A stretch of 64,000 nt of DNA from Pontibacter harenae (GCF_020907245.1 NZ_JAJJWH010000005.1:62001-126000); one strand, 5' to 3'; shown: positions 56,201-62,694, counted from the stretch's first letter. The notes: generated by a model not told the origin, from the sequence alone. Made by a program: numbers and translations.

Positions 56201-56351
56201 ATGACTGGTCTACGAAAATAACCTTTCCGTTACAGCCGCCTGCCATGTTGTACTTGAAGTCTGCTACAGAGCTGCAGGTTTGTGAAAAGGCATTGTTAAA
56301 GGTGTTGCACAGCAGAAATAATGTGCATAGCAGTGGTAGAATTTTCTTCAT
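44256..56351 (-). CDS. Giant repeat adhesin (4031 aa) with gliding-motility-associated C-terminal domain
   Basis: A T9SS-exported surface protein of 4031 residues in one unbroken frame. Order: signal peptide (1-24); PKD-like domains to about 598 (for example KYAWDFGD, TINWGDGS, TFSFDDGS); then 37 modules of 80-96 residues, 23 of type A (QTIC start, YTYxWE, then TWFRRK, TWFKR or TTFRR) and 14 of type B (ICSGS, YKWY, TSYYVEA); an Ig/PKD-like module (about 3866-3943); and the C-terminal domain (about 3944-4031: NVITANGDDHNDKFII, NRWGEKVFESKGY). Modules follow a higher-order pattern. The length, modularity and the PorP/SprF gene 7 bases downstream match SprB-type adhesins. A cell-surface adhesin role is inferred; binding targets are unknown. 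A minus-strand -7 box lies upstream (56514-56521). Confidence 0.93.
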   Translation of the reverse strand: MKKILPLLCTLFLLCNTFNNAFSQTCSSVADFKYNMAGGCNGKVIFVDQSSGNIVKYAWDFGDPAAGDFNTSSDKNPNHEFNAFGLSTGSQTFAVKLTVTDVSGCTSTKVMNITVGNMPDPTIADATTTDTPFMNCGTATNSSYKLTVVNMSTTKDSNVGYTINWGDGSTQTLPASYTTATHTYTTLGKFILSVSALGGRNGNCVGTKYYTVINSRTPSFSISKPASTTACLTPEAPSVTYSFPLSNYQGNTAGTKYTFSFDDGSAPYEFTQETLPAAITHTFTSSSCSKPNGAFTLTGTAENECGTSPVAKATGIVISKQAIPNFTFSTGKLNICVGETVYFTNTTSKEQNCSVTYAGSISPAQGWTLVSLDENWENASVKFSTPGEYDVSLMVSTPNCGSRVVTKKFVVLPPPVASFSTPANATSFCKNTDVAMTNSSTNAIGYSWAVSPATNYTLSSGTLTSSNPTFRFSKEGTYTITLTTKSNNCYDTQTSKQITIKGEPTAVLPASQSYCGPQTLTFNGTDSKHKPVFNSNGGSINAYTWAVDKDASFTGGTSASSASPNISFPSAGTYTIKLSVRNECGTSTETEQLVTIFAIPAAPQLASATICTGNSATLEVTAPEAGLTYNWYTVATGGTAFHAGNTYAKSNYTSNSTYYVEAFSSNGCISSERTAVAITVTPAISNNSISGNQTTCSGATPVTLTGSQPAGGSGNYTYQWEVSQNGTDFSTATGTSDELNYKPSSALTQDTWFRRKVSSGTCQESVSAEVKVTVAPLPDAPIVTNTAICSGATAQLTVSNAAAGITYKWYNAGGLELATGISYTTPALQATTSYFVQAFTTSQCTSGRTEATVTVTPALAAGSISTPKATICTDTSPGKLTGSAATGGNGNYTYQWYSSTTSSTAGFAEISQATAADYTAESLSATTWFKRVASSGECTAESNVVKVNVEALPAAPVVAGTVSICSGSSTTLSVTASSGYTYRWYSSNGSQVHTGTTFATSALSASTSFFVEAESASGCISLKTEVAVSVTPALVNTVAVAKASICEGEAPGTIGGSLTGGNGTYTIVWEQKTGNNTFTAAPGDNAQADYTPGVLYQTTTFRRKVSSGSCSSVSNEVTINVTPAIASNSIQGSQSICPGSTPSTLTGNGASTYSYQWYSSTNSVDFSAIANATSKDYTPTAPAQTTWFKRTIVSGECTAESNVIKVEVTSLPTAPQVVGTTTICSGSTTTLTASGNGNTYKWYKEDNLAFTGATFTTPALVANTTYTVVAVNETGCEGTAATVTISVVPPVANNTISGNQTICNGNVAATLTGSEPTGGAGAYTYLWEVSTNGTDFTAAPGTNNTQDYNPSSSFTQNTWFRRKVKGQFCQESVSGLIKITVAPLPAAPVVANASVCAGAGVTLSVENVSDGVSYKWYTSSTSGQAIHTSSNFNTPALNASTSYYVEAVASGATACTSNRTEVVVTVTPPLTAGDQITAPVAAVCKGTAPGTITGETPTGGNGNYTYQWYASKTGATAGFNAIPNATGANYTSAAVNETTWFKRTVTSGKCTIESSAEKIEVVDAPVAPVVANASICANQTASLTVTSSIQNLTYKWYNTAGSLVNTGTAFETPALSTSTTYTVVAQNSTGCESASTTVSVIVIPAVANNTISGEQTICSGSTSATLTGSTPTGGNGNFTYLWEASQNGTDFADAAGTNNEQHYTPLGAVTQNMWFRRTVRSANCQQVSSNTIKITVASALEAPVVANATVCEGATATLQVTSPANGVVYKWYSNSGTLLETATTFTTPALSATTTYYAEASSTGTANCASSRTEVTVTVNPALAGGTVTSPQAEICSGTTPGTLLGEAPRGGNGSYTYQWLASTSSATTGFTLVASTETYTPEALNQNTWFKRIVTSGECESESNVVQVAVEQQPIAPTIAGTTEICQGSSTILTVSNSGGTHRWFNAAGELVYTGTSFTTPALSSTTSYTVETENATGCISPRAEATVTVTPALTNTITASTPILCQGGNAGTIEGNLVGGDGTYTILWEQRIGNGNFEPATGTNTAEAYAPGTLQQTTTFRRKVSSASCETVSNEVTITVTPGIASNSISGNQTICLGTEAAVLVGDGNNNFTYQWFASTEGNSTGFTAIGAATAKDYAPGNLSQTTWFKREISTGSCETGSNVVKVEVITLPATPQVSGLTSICSGSSTTLTATATEDTYNWYNTAGNLLHIGQAFTTPVLTVSVTYFVEAVNSNGCISSERTAVAVTVTPAISSNSISGNQTICNGAAAAALTGTTPNGGSGDYTYLWESSQNGIDFSTATGTTDELNYTPSAALIQDTWFRRKVTSAGCQENVSNVVKVTVAPSPQAPVVANASICYSASTELSVSSPSGNTTYTWYNATGAVVGTGTRFTTQGLTTSTSYFVAATTNCTSSKTEVIVTVNPALAGGTITATETAVCVGTAPGTITGDDVSSEDLTYQWFASTTGSPNDFVSISGATAKDYKPTALTQTTWFKREVKDGTCSAASNIVKIETEMLPAAPQISGTTTTCSGGSATLTATASSIYTYKWYSETGDLLYTGDTFTAANLTATSTYYVEATSATGCTSDRTEVTVTVTPPLANNSISGEQIICSGSTPTTITGTKPTDGGGAYTYVWEISQNGTDYTAAPGTNNAQNYNPTGSFVQDTWFRRKASGATCQEAVSNVVKVTVVTAPAAPVVANAAACSGGSVTLSVEDANEAYTYNWYSSNSSSTVLATGTAYTIESLTVTTTLYVEAVLAGESVCTSNRSAVTATVLPELVAGNITTPEAAVCEGGSPGTLTGAKPSGGRGVYTYEWFASTTSATTGFESVTDTVSQSYTPTSLNQTTWFKRVVYSEEGCTAESNVIKIEVTPTPVAPVAADATTCAGQTASLAVANPAQGLSYKWYNTSGHLLHTGATYETAVLNADATYYVEAVNALGCAGPKAAVNVTIAPAISNSIAASMATICTGGTAGEVTGSISGGNGSYSIVWEQRTGNEAFAAAAGTNDQQHYTPTALVQTTTFRRVVSSGGCTSISNEVTIEVGSTLANNTISGDQTLCGTGTPAELTGNGDANYSYQWYASTESSITGFTVVEGATAQDYTPAALSTSTWFRREVRTGTCEAMSNTVFVEVQPVLANNSISYTDGAVCAGAIPNMISGSEPTGGSGAYTYEWQWAQADDATNFNPAPGTNDEQSYTFSSPVTEPVLFRRIARSGACQQLVSEVVEIEVVPGITNEISTASTSLCENSVPSRFTSSKPIDGDVSSLTFRWERSLDGGEFETVASTEEYEPTEALALGTWTYRRVITTGNCGEMFSNTVTITVAPAIADNVLKAVAPVCVGTNFTLSSDSPANSSYNYQWLMSSDGTSFTEIAGATEASYTTSISERTWFKRVVTTATCTSTSEAIELQLAQPLVNTIAGNQEICVGATAEALTTATLSGGNGDYSFQWEKSETGANGTYTAIAGATEADYQPEALNKTTWFRRKVTGGTCDALYSNVVEIKLRKPIVNQLAGAQTICAGATAATLGSTSAKAGNDNQYTFQWQSSSDGSDFSNIQGATAASYSPGNLSNSTWFRRMAHTGGCSQESNVVEVKVVQPIASNSIATTSAEVCYNTAPAPVTGDTPADTVQTYTFRWEMSLNGTSFTTIASADKADYQPAALQQTTWFRRVIVSDLCGELASNEVKIEVVPNDPIQNNTIAASNQSICGGQLATLTGAAPTGASGKYTYLWLMSTESANAGFAPASGTNNTIDYQSTALSQTTWFKRVVSSGDCHESTSAAVKIDVLPQPALPTVADVSTCPGSSVTFTATVAANVTVEWYDATQGGNKLFTGTSFTTPALSASTSYYVQTINENNCSSASRLEVKAIVVMPKAIVSGDVTIQEGESVQLEAQGGVSYSWSPAEGLSDANSATPTASPTKTTTYKVTVTTAEGCTAEAEVTVTVLYSVIPANVITANGDDHNDKFIIKNIEYYPSCSVEIYNRWGEKVFESKGYKEAWNGTKNGKALPVAAYYYIIRLTDQDKPISGSVTLVK
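46944..49832 (-). repeat. Higher-order unit 3 of the giant adhesin (2,889 bp)
   Basis: Eleven modules in the order B-a-B-b-B-a-B-b-B-c-d, where a to d are sub-types of the A module. It is exactly as long (963 codons) as the preceding unit at 49833-52721. The boundaries were taken at the Leu-Pro that begins each leading B module and at the start of the next A module. Confidence 0.75.
49555..49644 (-). repeat. Near-identical tract, copy in unit 3
   Basis: Ninety bases that differ at three positions from 54271-54360, which lies 4,716 bases away in unit 1. It spans a B-to-A module junction (reading SSERTAVAVTVTPAISSNS). Confidence 0.85.
49833..52721 (-). repeat. Higher-order unit 2 of the giant adhesin (2,889 bp)
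   Basis: The same eleven-module order as unit 3 and an identical length of 2,889 bp. Unit 1 (about 52722-54557) is a shorter relative, B-a-B-b-B-c-d with seven modules. The modules differ in sequence between units, so the duplication is not recent overall, although short tracts are nearly identical. Confidence 0.75.
54271..54360 (-). repeat. Near-identical tract, copy in unit 1
   Basis: The partner of 49555-49644, with 87 of 90 bases identical. High similarity continues into the neighbouring A module (around 54121-54190 against 49408-49473). Confidence 0.85.
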
Positions 56352-57123
56352 ATAAACCTGTTTCCCGTTTTGATATAAATATTAGCTAATGTTCTGGGTT
56401 GATAAAATTGTACTTATACTATTTGTATTTTAAACATTATTAACATCTGTAAAGAATGAAATAGGTTAGGTGAAATTTGTAGTAAATACAGATAGTGTGT
56501 ACAATTGATGAATCAAAGTTAGTAGAATACAGCTGTATTAAAAGCTATCTATGTATTAGTTAATGATGATTTAAAGCAGGTTGTGTTAGGTTGTTGAAAA
56601 TGAGTTATAACTTCAAAAATTAATTTTAAATAAAAGTGATATTGTACTAAATTTATAATGGAAGGAAAGTATTGTGCTGCTGATGGATCAATGGAATAGC
56701 ATTAAAAACGTGCTTGTAATTGAAAGTGTGGTATTTTAGAAGGTGTATCAGATAAGTTGGCTGAATAGAGATTTTGATATCAAGGCTACAAGGTAATCTC
56801 TGCAAGAGCATGCAGGCCGATAGTTTATAAATAGCTAAAACCAGCCAGAATGCACGCTGTGCCTCTGAATATTCGTTAGAGTCTTCTGTTCTGGAATTAA
56901 GCAGTTGCTCTTATGTAGTTTAGATATGTGCTGGCAGGGCCAGTTAATCTCAGGATGAAGGAACTAGTATTTCATACTCTACCACTTAAGGGATGGTGGC
57001 TGGCTAGTTCTGATTGAAAAGAGCAGGAGAATGTACTCATCTTGTCGCTAAACGAAGGTAGAAAATACAATACTTTCAATGCTCCTATATGTCTGTATTG
57101 CCTTAGAAACAGTTTAATTCTGC
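56352..57123. other. Long AT-rich region upstream of the giant adhesin gene
   Basis: No gene is recognised in 772 bases. An exact -7 box (TAACTTTG, minus strand, 56514-56521) would give the adhesin transcript a leader of about 155 bases; no TTG at -33 is visible. The sequence is rich in A/T and in direct short words, as expected for regulatory DNA, but no defined operator is seen. Confidence 0.4.
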
Positions 57124-57903
57124 TTACTTTCTGATAGGAATAGACTGTTTTTTTTTAAGCTGCTGAGGTGAACGTTTGTTGCGGGAACTAATATAGTATA
57201 AGGCGAAGCCCGACAGAATAGTTACTACACCTATAACAGAGAAAATACGCAGCAACAGATTTCCGAAATTATCACGGTTTTGATAATCCATGGTGTGTAG
57301 CATCCAGAAGAAGTCGAATACTCGCCATTTGTTATTTCTGAAACTCATAACCTCTCCGCGCTCAGCCGCCACATAAACTGTTGTGTTGGTAGGGTGGTCC
57401 ATGGTAACGGCATAGGCAGGCAAGGGGCTTTCGCGGTATTCGTGATGGTTACCTACATGGCCAGCCGTAAGGTGTTCTACCTGCTTTACCTGTACTTGTC
57501 CTGTAAAACTAGTAAGAGCCATATGTGTGGCCTCTTCCTGGTTAAGCATCGGTCTTAACTTACCTGTAGCAGCTGATGCTAATTGGGTGTGAGGCATAGG
57601 CATGCCATCATGCTGCATAAAGTATACGATCTGGTAAACAGGCTCACCCAGTACGTTAATCAGTTTTATAGATTTAACAGAATCTGGCTGCGGTAGCTGT
57701 TGCAGTATCTGCTGCGGCGAAACCAGGTTCATGTTCACGCTGAAATTGGCAGGAGCTTTTCGTTGGTGATCTCCGTGAATTTCGTCTATGTCGCTCCAAC
57801 TAAAGTATAAGCCACCCATGGTCCAGAATAAGAACTGTATGCCCGTTAGCAGGCCCAGATAACGGTGCGTTTTTCGGATGCGGAGATGAGTTTTTCGTTT
57901 CAT
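57124..57903 (-). CDS. PepSY-domain membrane protein
   Basis: A 259-residue protein with an N-terminal membrane helix (HRYLGLLTGIQFLFWTMGGLYFSW), an extracytoplasmic PepSY-like region (LNQEEATHMALTSFTGQVQVKQVE), and a C-terminal helix (LLLRIFSVIGVVTILSGFALYY) followed by a basic tail. The N-terminal RKTHRYLGLLTG start resembles PepSY-associated proteins often linked to iron uptake or reductases, but no such partner is nearby. It is separated from the DUF2459 gene by 87 bases. Confidence 0.75.
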   Translation of the reverse strand: MKRKTHLRIRKTHRYLGLLTGIQFLFWTMGGLYFSWSDIDEIHGDHQRKAPANFSVNMNLVSPQQILQQLPQPDSVKSIKLINVLGEPVYQIVYFMQHDGMPMPHTQLASAATGKLRPMLNQEEATHMALTSFTGQVQVKQVEHLTAGHVGNHHEYRESPLPAYAVTMDHPTNTTVYVAAERGEVMSFRNNKWRVFDFFWMLHTMDYQNRDNFGNLLLRIFSVIGVVTILSGFALYYISSRNKRSPQQLKKKQSIPIRK

Positions 57904-57990
57904 GCGCTAGGAGTGATAGCTGTAAAAGTACTAGTTTTTCACAAAAGTGGTACACGACTATATAACATCTGCTGGAGAGAACAACATAAC

Positions 57991-58683
57991 CTACCTGTAG
58001 TGCCGCATGATGGCGTAGGGGAAGGGTGCCCACAATGCCGCTTTTGCGCCAGCAGCTTTCAGGCCTTGGTTTACCCAATTGTTGCAGTTCTTCAAGAGGT
58101 AGAACTTTCTATGGGCCTCATAAAAGTTATCATCCCCTGTATACCCTGCCCCTTCAATTAGCATAAACCCTCCGTTTTCGCTTTGGAAGGATGTTAAGAC
58201 GTAACGCACCAGTTCTTGATACTGCTCGGGCGATAATTTTATGGGGAGTTGGTATTTGTTGGGTATGAGCGGGTTTTCGATATACTCTACGTGCATGGCA
58301 GTTTTGGTGGGCCATAAAGCGGCGGAAATTGCCACGCCAGGTGTTAAGTCTTTCCATTCAGGTGTTTCGATATAGAAGCGCCTGTCGCCCCACCCGAAAG
58401 CAACATGTGAGTCGCTGTTGTTGGCAGTGGCGAAATGGTGGAGCGGTAGCTTAGTGCGCCAGTCTATGTGTGGGGTAGCAATAGGCAGTACCAGATCGGT
58501 ATGCACGCCATTGGAGGTGACGAATATTTCAACAGAATCCTGTTGTGCTGCCTGCGCAAAGCCTTCGTTTGCTGCAAAGCTGCTCAATATAAAGCCTAGC
58601 ACAAAGAAGAGCAGGCTAATCCCTAGCAGTACGAGCACTACCCATTTAATGAAATTAGCTACTTTTTTGACTGAAGCATACAT
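57991..58683 (-). CDS. DUF2459/TIGR02117-family protein
   Basis: A 230-residue protein with one N-terminal membrane helix (IKWVVLVLLGISLLFFVLGFIL) and a soluble domain carrying the family pattern VFTSNGVHTDLVLPI-like (here VTSNGVHTDLVLPI), HVAFGWGDRRFYIETPEW, AMHVEYI and NCNNWVNQGLKAAG. The function is unknown; the conserved His, Cys and Asn residues suggest a papain/NlpC-like fold, which is inference. It is divergent from the M14 peptidase gene. Confidence 0.82.
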   Translation of the reverse strand: MYASVKKVANFIKWVVLVLLGISLLFFVLGFILSSFAANEGFAQAAQQDSVEIFVTSNGVHTDLVLPIATPHIDWRTKLPLHHFATANNSDSHVAFGWGDRRFYIETPEWKDLTPGVAISAALWPTKTAMHVEYIENPLIPNKYQLPIKLSPEQYQELVRYVLTSFQSENGGFMLIEGAGYTGDDNFYEAHRKFYLLKNCNNWVNQGLKAAGAKAALWAPFPYAIMRHYR

Positions 58684-58808
58684 ATGTTTACATACGGAAC
58701 TTGCCTGAAGTACAGTGCCTTCATTTAAATAGGATTTGTCAAAATCAGCATTTTTGCGCAGATTGTGCTCTTCTTTTATATAACATCTCTATATCCACCA
58801 AACTAATC

Positions 58809-61358
58809 ATGATAAATACCTTAAAGCGACTCTTCGCTTTTAGTTTGCTGCTACTAAATGTACAACTTGCATGGGCACAGCAATTACAAACACCAGCTCA
58901 GTTTCAGGGCTACCAACTAGGGAAACAGTTTACCACGCATGCGCGCATCGTAGACTATGTACAGTACTTGGCAGCACAGGCACCAAATCGTATAAAAGTA
59001 GAAGAATACGGCCGTACTTACGAAGGGCGCCCGCTTTTACTGGCTTATGTAGCTTCTGATGAGAACCTGCAGCGCCTAGAACAGATACGCGAAAATAACC
59101 TGCGACAGGCGGGCGTGCTTAACGGACAGGTGCAGGGAGACCAGCCTGCTGTTGTTTGGCTAAGCTACAATGTGCACGGTAACGAATCGGTAAGCTCAGA
59201 GGCCGTAATGCAGGTGCTTTACGATTTAGTCAACCCTGACAACGCGCAGAGCAAGAAATGGCTGCAGAACACCGTTGTGCTGCTAGACCCTTGCGTGAAC
59301 CCCGACGGGCGCGAGCGTTATGTGCAGTGGTACAAGCAGGCGTCTAACCAGGGTGGAAATGCCTCGCCTTATGCCTGGGAACACTACGAGCCGTGGCCAG
59401 GAGGCAGACCAAACCACTACTACTTCGACCTTAACCGCGATTGGGCCTGGCAGACACAAATTGAATCGAAGCAGCGCCTGGAGCGCTACAACAACTGGCT
59501 GCCACAGGTGCATGCCGATTTCCATGAAATGGGAGCAGAGTCGCCTTATTACTTCTCGCCAGCGGCCCGTCCGTTTCACGAAAGTATAACCCAGTGGCAG
59601 CGTCAGTTTCAGAACACGATAGGAGATTATAATCGTCAGTATTTTGATAAAAACAACTGGCTGTACTTTACACGCGAAAACTTTGATTTGCTTTATCCTA
59701 GCTACGGCGATACTTGGCCTACCTACAATGGAGCCATTGGCATGACGTATGAGCAAGGTGGTTCTGGCCGAGCAGGTTTGGCTTACAAAAAGCAAGATGG
59801 CGATACCCTTACATTAGTAGATCGTATTGCGCACCACGTGGCAGCCAGTAAAGCAACTATACAGGCATCATCCGAAAAGGCAGATCAGCTGAAACAGGAG
59901 TTTCAGAAGTACTACCAGAATGGCCTTAAAAACCCAGCAGGTGACTACAAGACCTTTGTGTTAAAATACAGCGACAGAAGCGCTGGTAACATCAAAGCAT
60001 TGGTCGACTACCTCGACCGCCAGGGAATTAAGTATGGCTACGCAGGTAAGAACACTTCTGCCAAAGGCTATAACTATAGCACAGGTAAAGAAGAAAGTAT
60101 ACGTGTGGGCGAAAACGATATGGTTGTGAGCATGTACCAACCTAAGTCTACTTTGGTGAAAGTACTGTTTGAGCCAAACACAGGCCTGGAGGATTCTATT
60201 ACCTATGACATTACTTCCTGGGCTATTCCTTATGCCTATGGTATTCAGGCTTATGCCCTGAAGAACAGTATAGAGCCAGGAAAAACACAGTTAGCACAGC
60301 AAGCTGCGCCAGCCATTGCCACAGAACGACCATATGCTTACCTGGCCCGCTGGACCAATCTACAGGACCTCAAGTTCCTGACAGAGCTGATGAAGCAGGA
60401 CGTGAAGGTGCGTATGGCGGAAAAAGCTTTTGAAATTGATGGCGCCAAATACGAGCCTGGTACTTTAATTATTACGAGAACAGGAAACGAACGCTTGAAT
60501 AACTTTGATACTTTAGTTCGTGACTTGGCAAAGCAATATGACATTGCACTGGGCGCAACAACTACTGGTTTTGTTAGCAGCGGTTCCGATTTTGGCTCTA
60601 GCGGTGTTCGTTACCTGAAAATGCCGAAAGTAGCCTTGCTTTCAGGCGAGGGTGTTTCTCCTTATGGCTTCGGCGAAATATGGCACTACTTCGAGCAGCA
60701 GATTGGTTACCCTGTTACGGTGCTAAACACTTCTTATTTCAACTCAGTGCCTTTAAATGAGTTTGACGTGCTGATCTTGCCTGGTGGTTCTTACGGACAA
60801 ATCCTGAATGAGCAGAAACTGGAGCAGGTGCAAAGCTGGGTTAGAGCTGGCGGTAAGCTTATAGCACTAGAAAGCGCAGCAGGCTTCCTGGCTGGTAAGA
60901 AAGGCTTCAACTTACAGAAAAAATCAGACGGCGATGAGGCTAAGTCTAAAGACAAAGAGAAGAACGAAAGCCCATACGCAAACCTGCGTAGCTACGGCAA
61001 CCGTGAGCGCGAAGCCCTTAGCGACGAAACACAAGGTAGTATCTATCAGGTAGACCTAGACAAGACACATCCACTAGCTTTTGGCTACGGCGATTCTTAC
61101 TATGCTCTTATCCGATCAGCCGATACTTTCTCTTACCTGGAAAATGGCTGGAATGTAGGTGTTCTGAAAAAGGATAACTATAGGACAGGTTTTGTGGGTG
61201 CCAACGTGAGAAAGAAACTACAGGATGCACTTATACTCGGAACGCAGGATATGGGCCGCGGTCAGGTAGTTTACATGGCCGACAACCCACTTTTCAGAGC
61301 TTTCTGGCACAGCGGCAAATTGCTGTTTGGTAATGCTGTATTTGTAGTAGGACAGTAA
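58809..61358 (+). CDS. Exported M14-family zinc carboxypeptidase with amidotransferase-like tail
   Basis: An 849-residue protein starting at the ATG at 58809, which begins the signal peptide MINTLKRLFAFSLLLLNVQ; an upstream extension to 58701 has no signal character. The M14 domain shows the zinc motif SYNVHGNES (His and Glu), DPCVNPDGRERYV, DLNRDWAW, HADFHEMG (third zinc ligand) and MTYEQGGS (catalytic Glu). The C-terminal third contains a ThuA/amidotransferase-like flavodoxin fold (VLILPGGSYGQIL and RAGGKLIALESAAGFLAG) without an evident catalytic Cys-His-Glu set. A terminator follows. It probably acts in the periplasm on peptides. Confidence 0.9.
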   Translation: MINTLKRLFAFSLLLLNVQLAWAQQLQTPAQFQGYQLGKQFTTHARIVDYVQYLAAQAPNRIKVEEYGRTYEGRPLLLAYVASDENLQRLEQIRENNLRQAGVLNGQVQGDQPAVVWLSYNVHGNESVSSEAVMQVLYDLVNPDNAQSKKWLQNTVVLLDPCVNPDGRERYVQWYKQASNQGGNASPYAWEHYEPWPGGRPNHYYFDLNRDWAWQTQIESKQRLERYNNWLPQVHADFHEMGAESPYYFSPAARPFHESITQWQRQFQNTIGDYNRQYFDKNNWLYFTRENFDLLYPSYGDTWPTYNGAIGMTYEQGGSGRAGLAYKKQDGDTLTLVDRIAHHVAASKATIQASSEKADQLKQEFQKYYQNGLKNPAGDYKTFVLKYSDRSAGNIKALVDYLDRQGIKYGYAGKNTSAKGYNYSTGKEESIRVGENDMVVSMYQPKSTLVKVLFEPNTGLEDSITYDITSWAIPYAYGIQAYALKNSIEPGKTQLAQQAAPAIATERPYAYLARWTNLQDLKFLTELMKQDVKVRMAEKAFEIDGAKYEPGTLIITRTGNERLNNFDTLVRDLAKQYDIALGATTTGFVSSGSDFGSSGVRYLKMPKVALLSGEGVSPYGFGEIWHYFEQQIGYPVTVLNTSYFNSVPLNEFDVLILPGGSYGQILNEQKLEQVQSWVRAGGKLIALESAAGFLAGKKGFNLQKKSDGDEAKSKDKEKNESPYANLRSYGNREREALSDETQGSIYQVDLDKTHPLAFGYGDSYYALIRSADTFSYLENGWNVGVLKKDNYRTGFVGANVRKKLQDALILGTQDMGRGQVVYMADNPLFRAFWHSGKLLFGNAVFVVGQ

Positions 61359-61379
61359 CTAAACATCCTAAACACTTCG

Positions 61380-61414
61380 ATAAAGCCCTTCTAACAGAAG
61401 GGCTTTATTTTTTT
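61380..61414 (+). terminator. Terminator after the M14 gene
   Basis: A perfect 13-bp stem (61380-61392 with 61396-61408), loop AAC and a T-tract. Confidence 0.9.
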
Positions 61415-61528
61415 AGAAGGACACGATATCCTCTTCTATTGCTTTTGATGCATTATATTTCTTATTAGCTTGGACTACAATTGATAGTGAGGTTTAACAA
61501 AGGAGAGAAATCTCAAACAGACAAAGCA

Positions 61529-62056
61529 ATGGCTACAAAAAAATCTTTTCCGACTTCTGATGAATACGATGCTTTTTTCGAAAATTACATACAGTCTGTG
61601 CAGACGGATGATTTGCTAGATGGCTTGTCGGCAAATTTGGTAACTGTAACTAACCTGATGTTGGAGTTGGAGGAGGAACAGTTGCTACACAGGTATGCAC
61701 CAGGTAAATGGAGCATAAAGGAGTTGCTGGTGCACATGATGGATACAGAGCGTATTTTTGCTTATCGTGCGCTGCGATTTGCCAGGCAAGACAAAACCGA
61801 ATTGCCTGGTTTTGATGAAAATGCCTATGTAGCTCCCTCAAAAGCTGATGCACGAACTATAACTGGTATCTTAACGGAATACGAAGCGGTGAGGCACGCT
61901 ACAATAGAGTTATTCAAGAATTTTGATGAAGAGGCCTTAAACCAAAAAGGAACGGCTAGCGGAAAGCAGGTGTCGGTAAGAGCCTTAGGTTATAGTATAC
62001 TGGGGCACGAAATTCATCACCTAAACATCATCAAGAATCGGTATTTAGTTTCATAG
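61529..62056 (+). CDS. DinB-family protein
   Basis: A 175-residue, four-helix-bundle protein of the DinB/YfiT type. The metal-binding histidines are in HMMDTERIF and in GHEIHHL, the usual three-His arrangement, and HRYAPGKWSIKELL is the family's entry motif. DinB proteins include metal-dependent thiol transferases and damage-inducible proteins; no function can be chosen here. The ATG at 61529 is preferred over an upstream TTG that would add 16 residues. Confidence 0.85.
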   Translation: MATKKSFPTSDEYDAFFENYIQSVQTDDLLDGLSANLVTVTNLMLELEEEQLLHRYAPGKWSIKELLVHMMDTERIFAYRALRFARQDKTELPGFDENAYVAPSKADARTITGILTEYEAVRHATIELFKNFDEEALNQKGTASGKQVSVRALGYSILGHEIHHLNIIKNRYLVS

Positions 62057-62169
62057 CGTTTTCTTCGCTGGCTCAACCTATTTATAAAGTATAAGTGCTA
62101 TATTTAACTTATCTGTAAGATCAGTTCATTAAAGGAATGAGTTGGCCATCATTTAAATCATTAAGAAGA

Positions 62170-62538
62170 ATGGGATTTTTTGATAAGCTGTTTGGGAAAT
62201 CGCAAATCCAGCATGAAGATAACTTAAAAAGTAATGAACCAGAACATGCTGTCATTGTCAGATTTGATTATGGTATTGAAGGGCTTGAACCACTTCACGC
62301 CTTAGAAGATAAGCTTGAAGAGGTATTAGAAGAAAAGGGGGTAGGAGAATATGACGGTCATGAAATTGCAGTGGACTACAGCGACGGATTTCTCTATATG
62401 TATGGTCCAAATGCGGAAATTCTTTTTAAAGCAGTAAATCCGGTTCTAGCTGAAACTGAATTTATGAAAGGAGCAAAAGCAAAGTTAAGGTTTGGTCCGC
62501 CAGAGGACGGAGTTAAAGAAGTTGAAGTAGAAATATAA
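62170..62538 (+). CDS. Small acidic hypothetical protein
   Basis: A 122-residue protein starting MGFFDKLFGK, an N-terminus shared by many unrelated small proteins. The body alternates acidic helix (LEDKLEEVLEEKG) and beta segments (EHAVIVRFDYG, DGFLYMYGPNA, LRFGPPEDGV). No family is recognised. An upstream ATG at 62137 is also possible. Confidence 0.55.
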   Translation: MGFFDKLFGKSQIQHEDNLKSNEPEHAVIVRFDYGIEGLEPLHALEDKLEEVLEEKGVGEYDGHEIAVDYSDGFLYMYGPNAEILFKAVNPVLAETEFMKGAKAKLRFGPPEDGVKEVEVEI

Positions 62539-62694
62539 TAAAATCGTTGGCCAACAAAGCATAAAAGCCACACTTCGGATACGCCTCGTTCGCCTTCTAT
62601 ACAGACCGAAGTGCATGTCAGGGAGGTTCTTAGCGACATATTTAAGAAGCTATAGTTAGTTCTTGTCCTGCTTCCTGAACTTGTGTTTTTAAAT

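Noticed and set aside
44256-56351. Many antisense open frames of 60-130 codons within the giant adhesin gene
   Set aside because: They arise because the Ser/Thr/Ala-rich modules have few stop codons on the opposite strand. They repeat with the module period, lack coherent protein features and have no promoter-like boxes.
44256-56351. Regular repeats as a possible CRISPR array or tandem satellite
   Set aside because: The repeats are protein modules of 240-290 bases in one open frame with diverged sequence, not short identical repeats with unique spacers.
58701-58808. Upstream extension of the M14 peptidase
   Set aside because: It would bury the signal peptide 36 residues inside the protein.
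62571-62623. CACTTCGG/CCGAAGTG pair before the transporter gene
   Set aside because: Eight-base arms with a 37-base loop are weak evidence for a regulatory structure.
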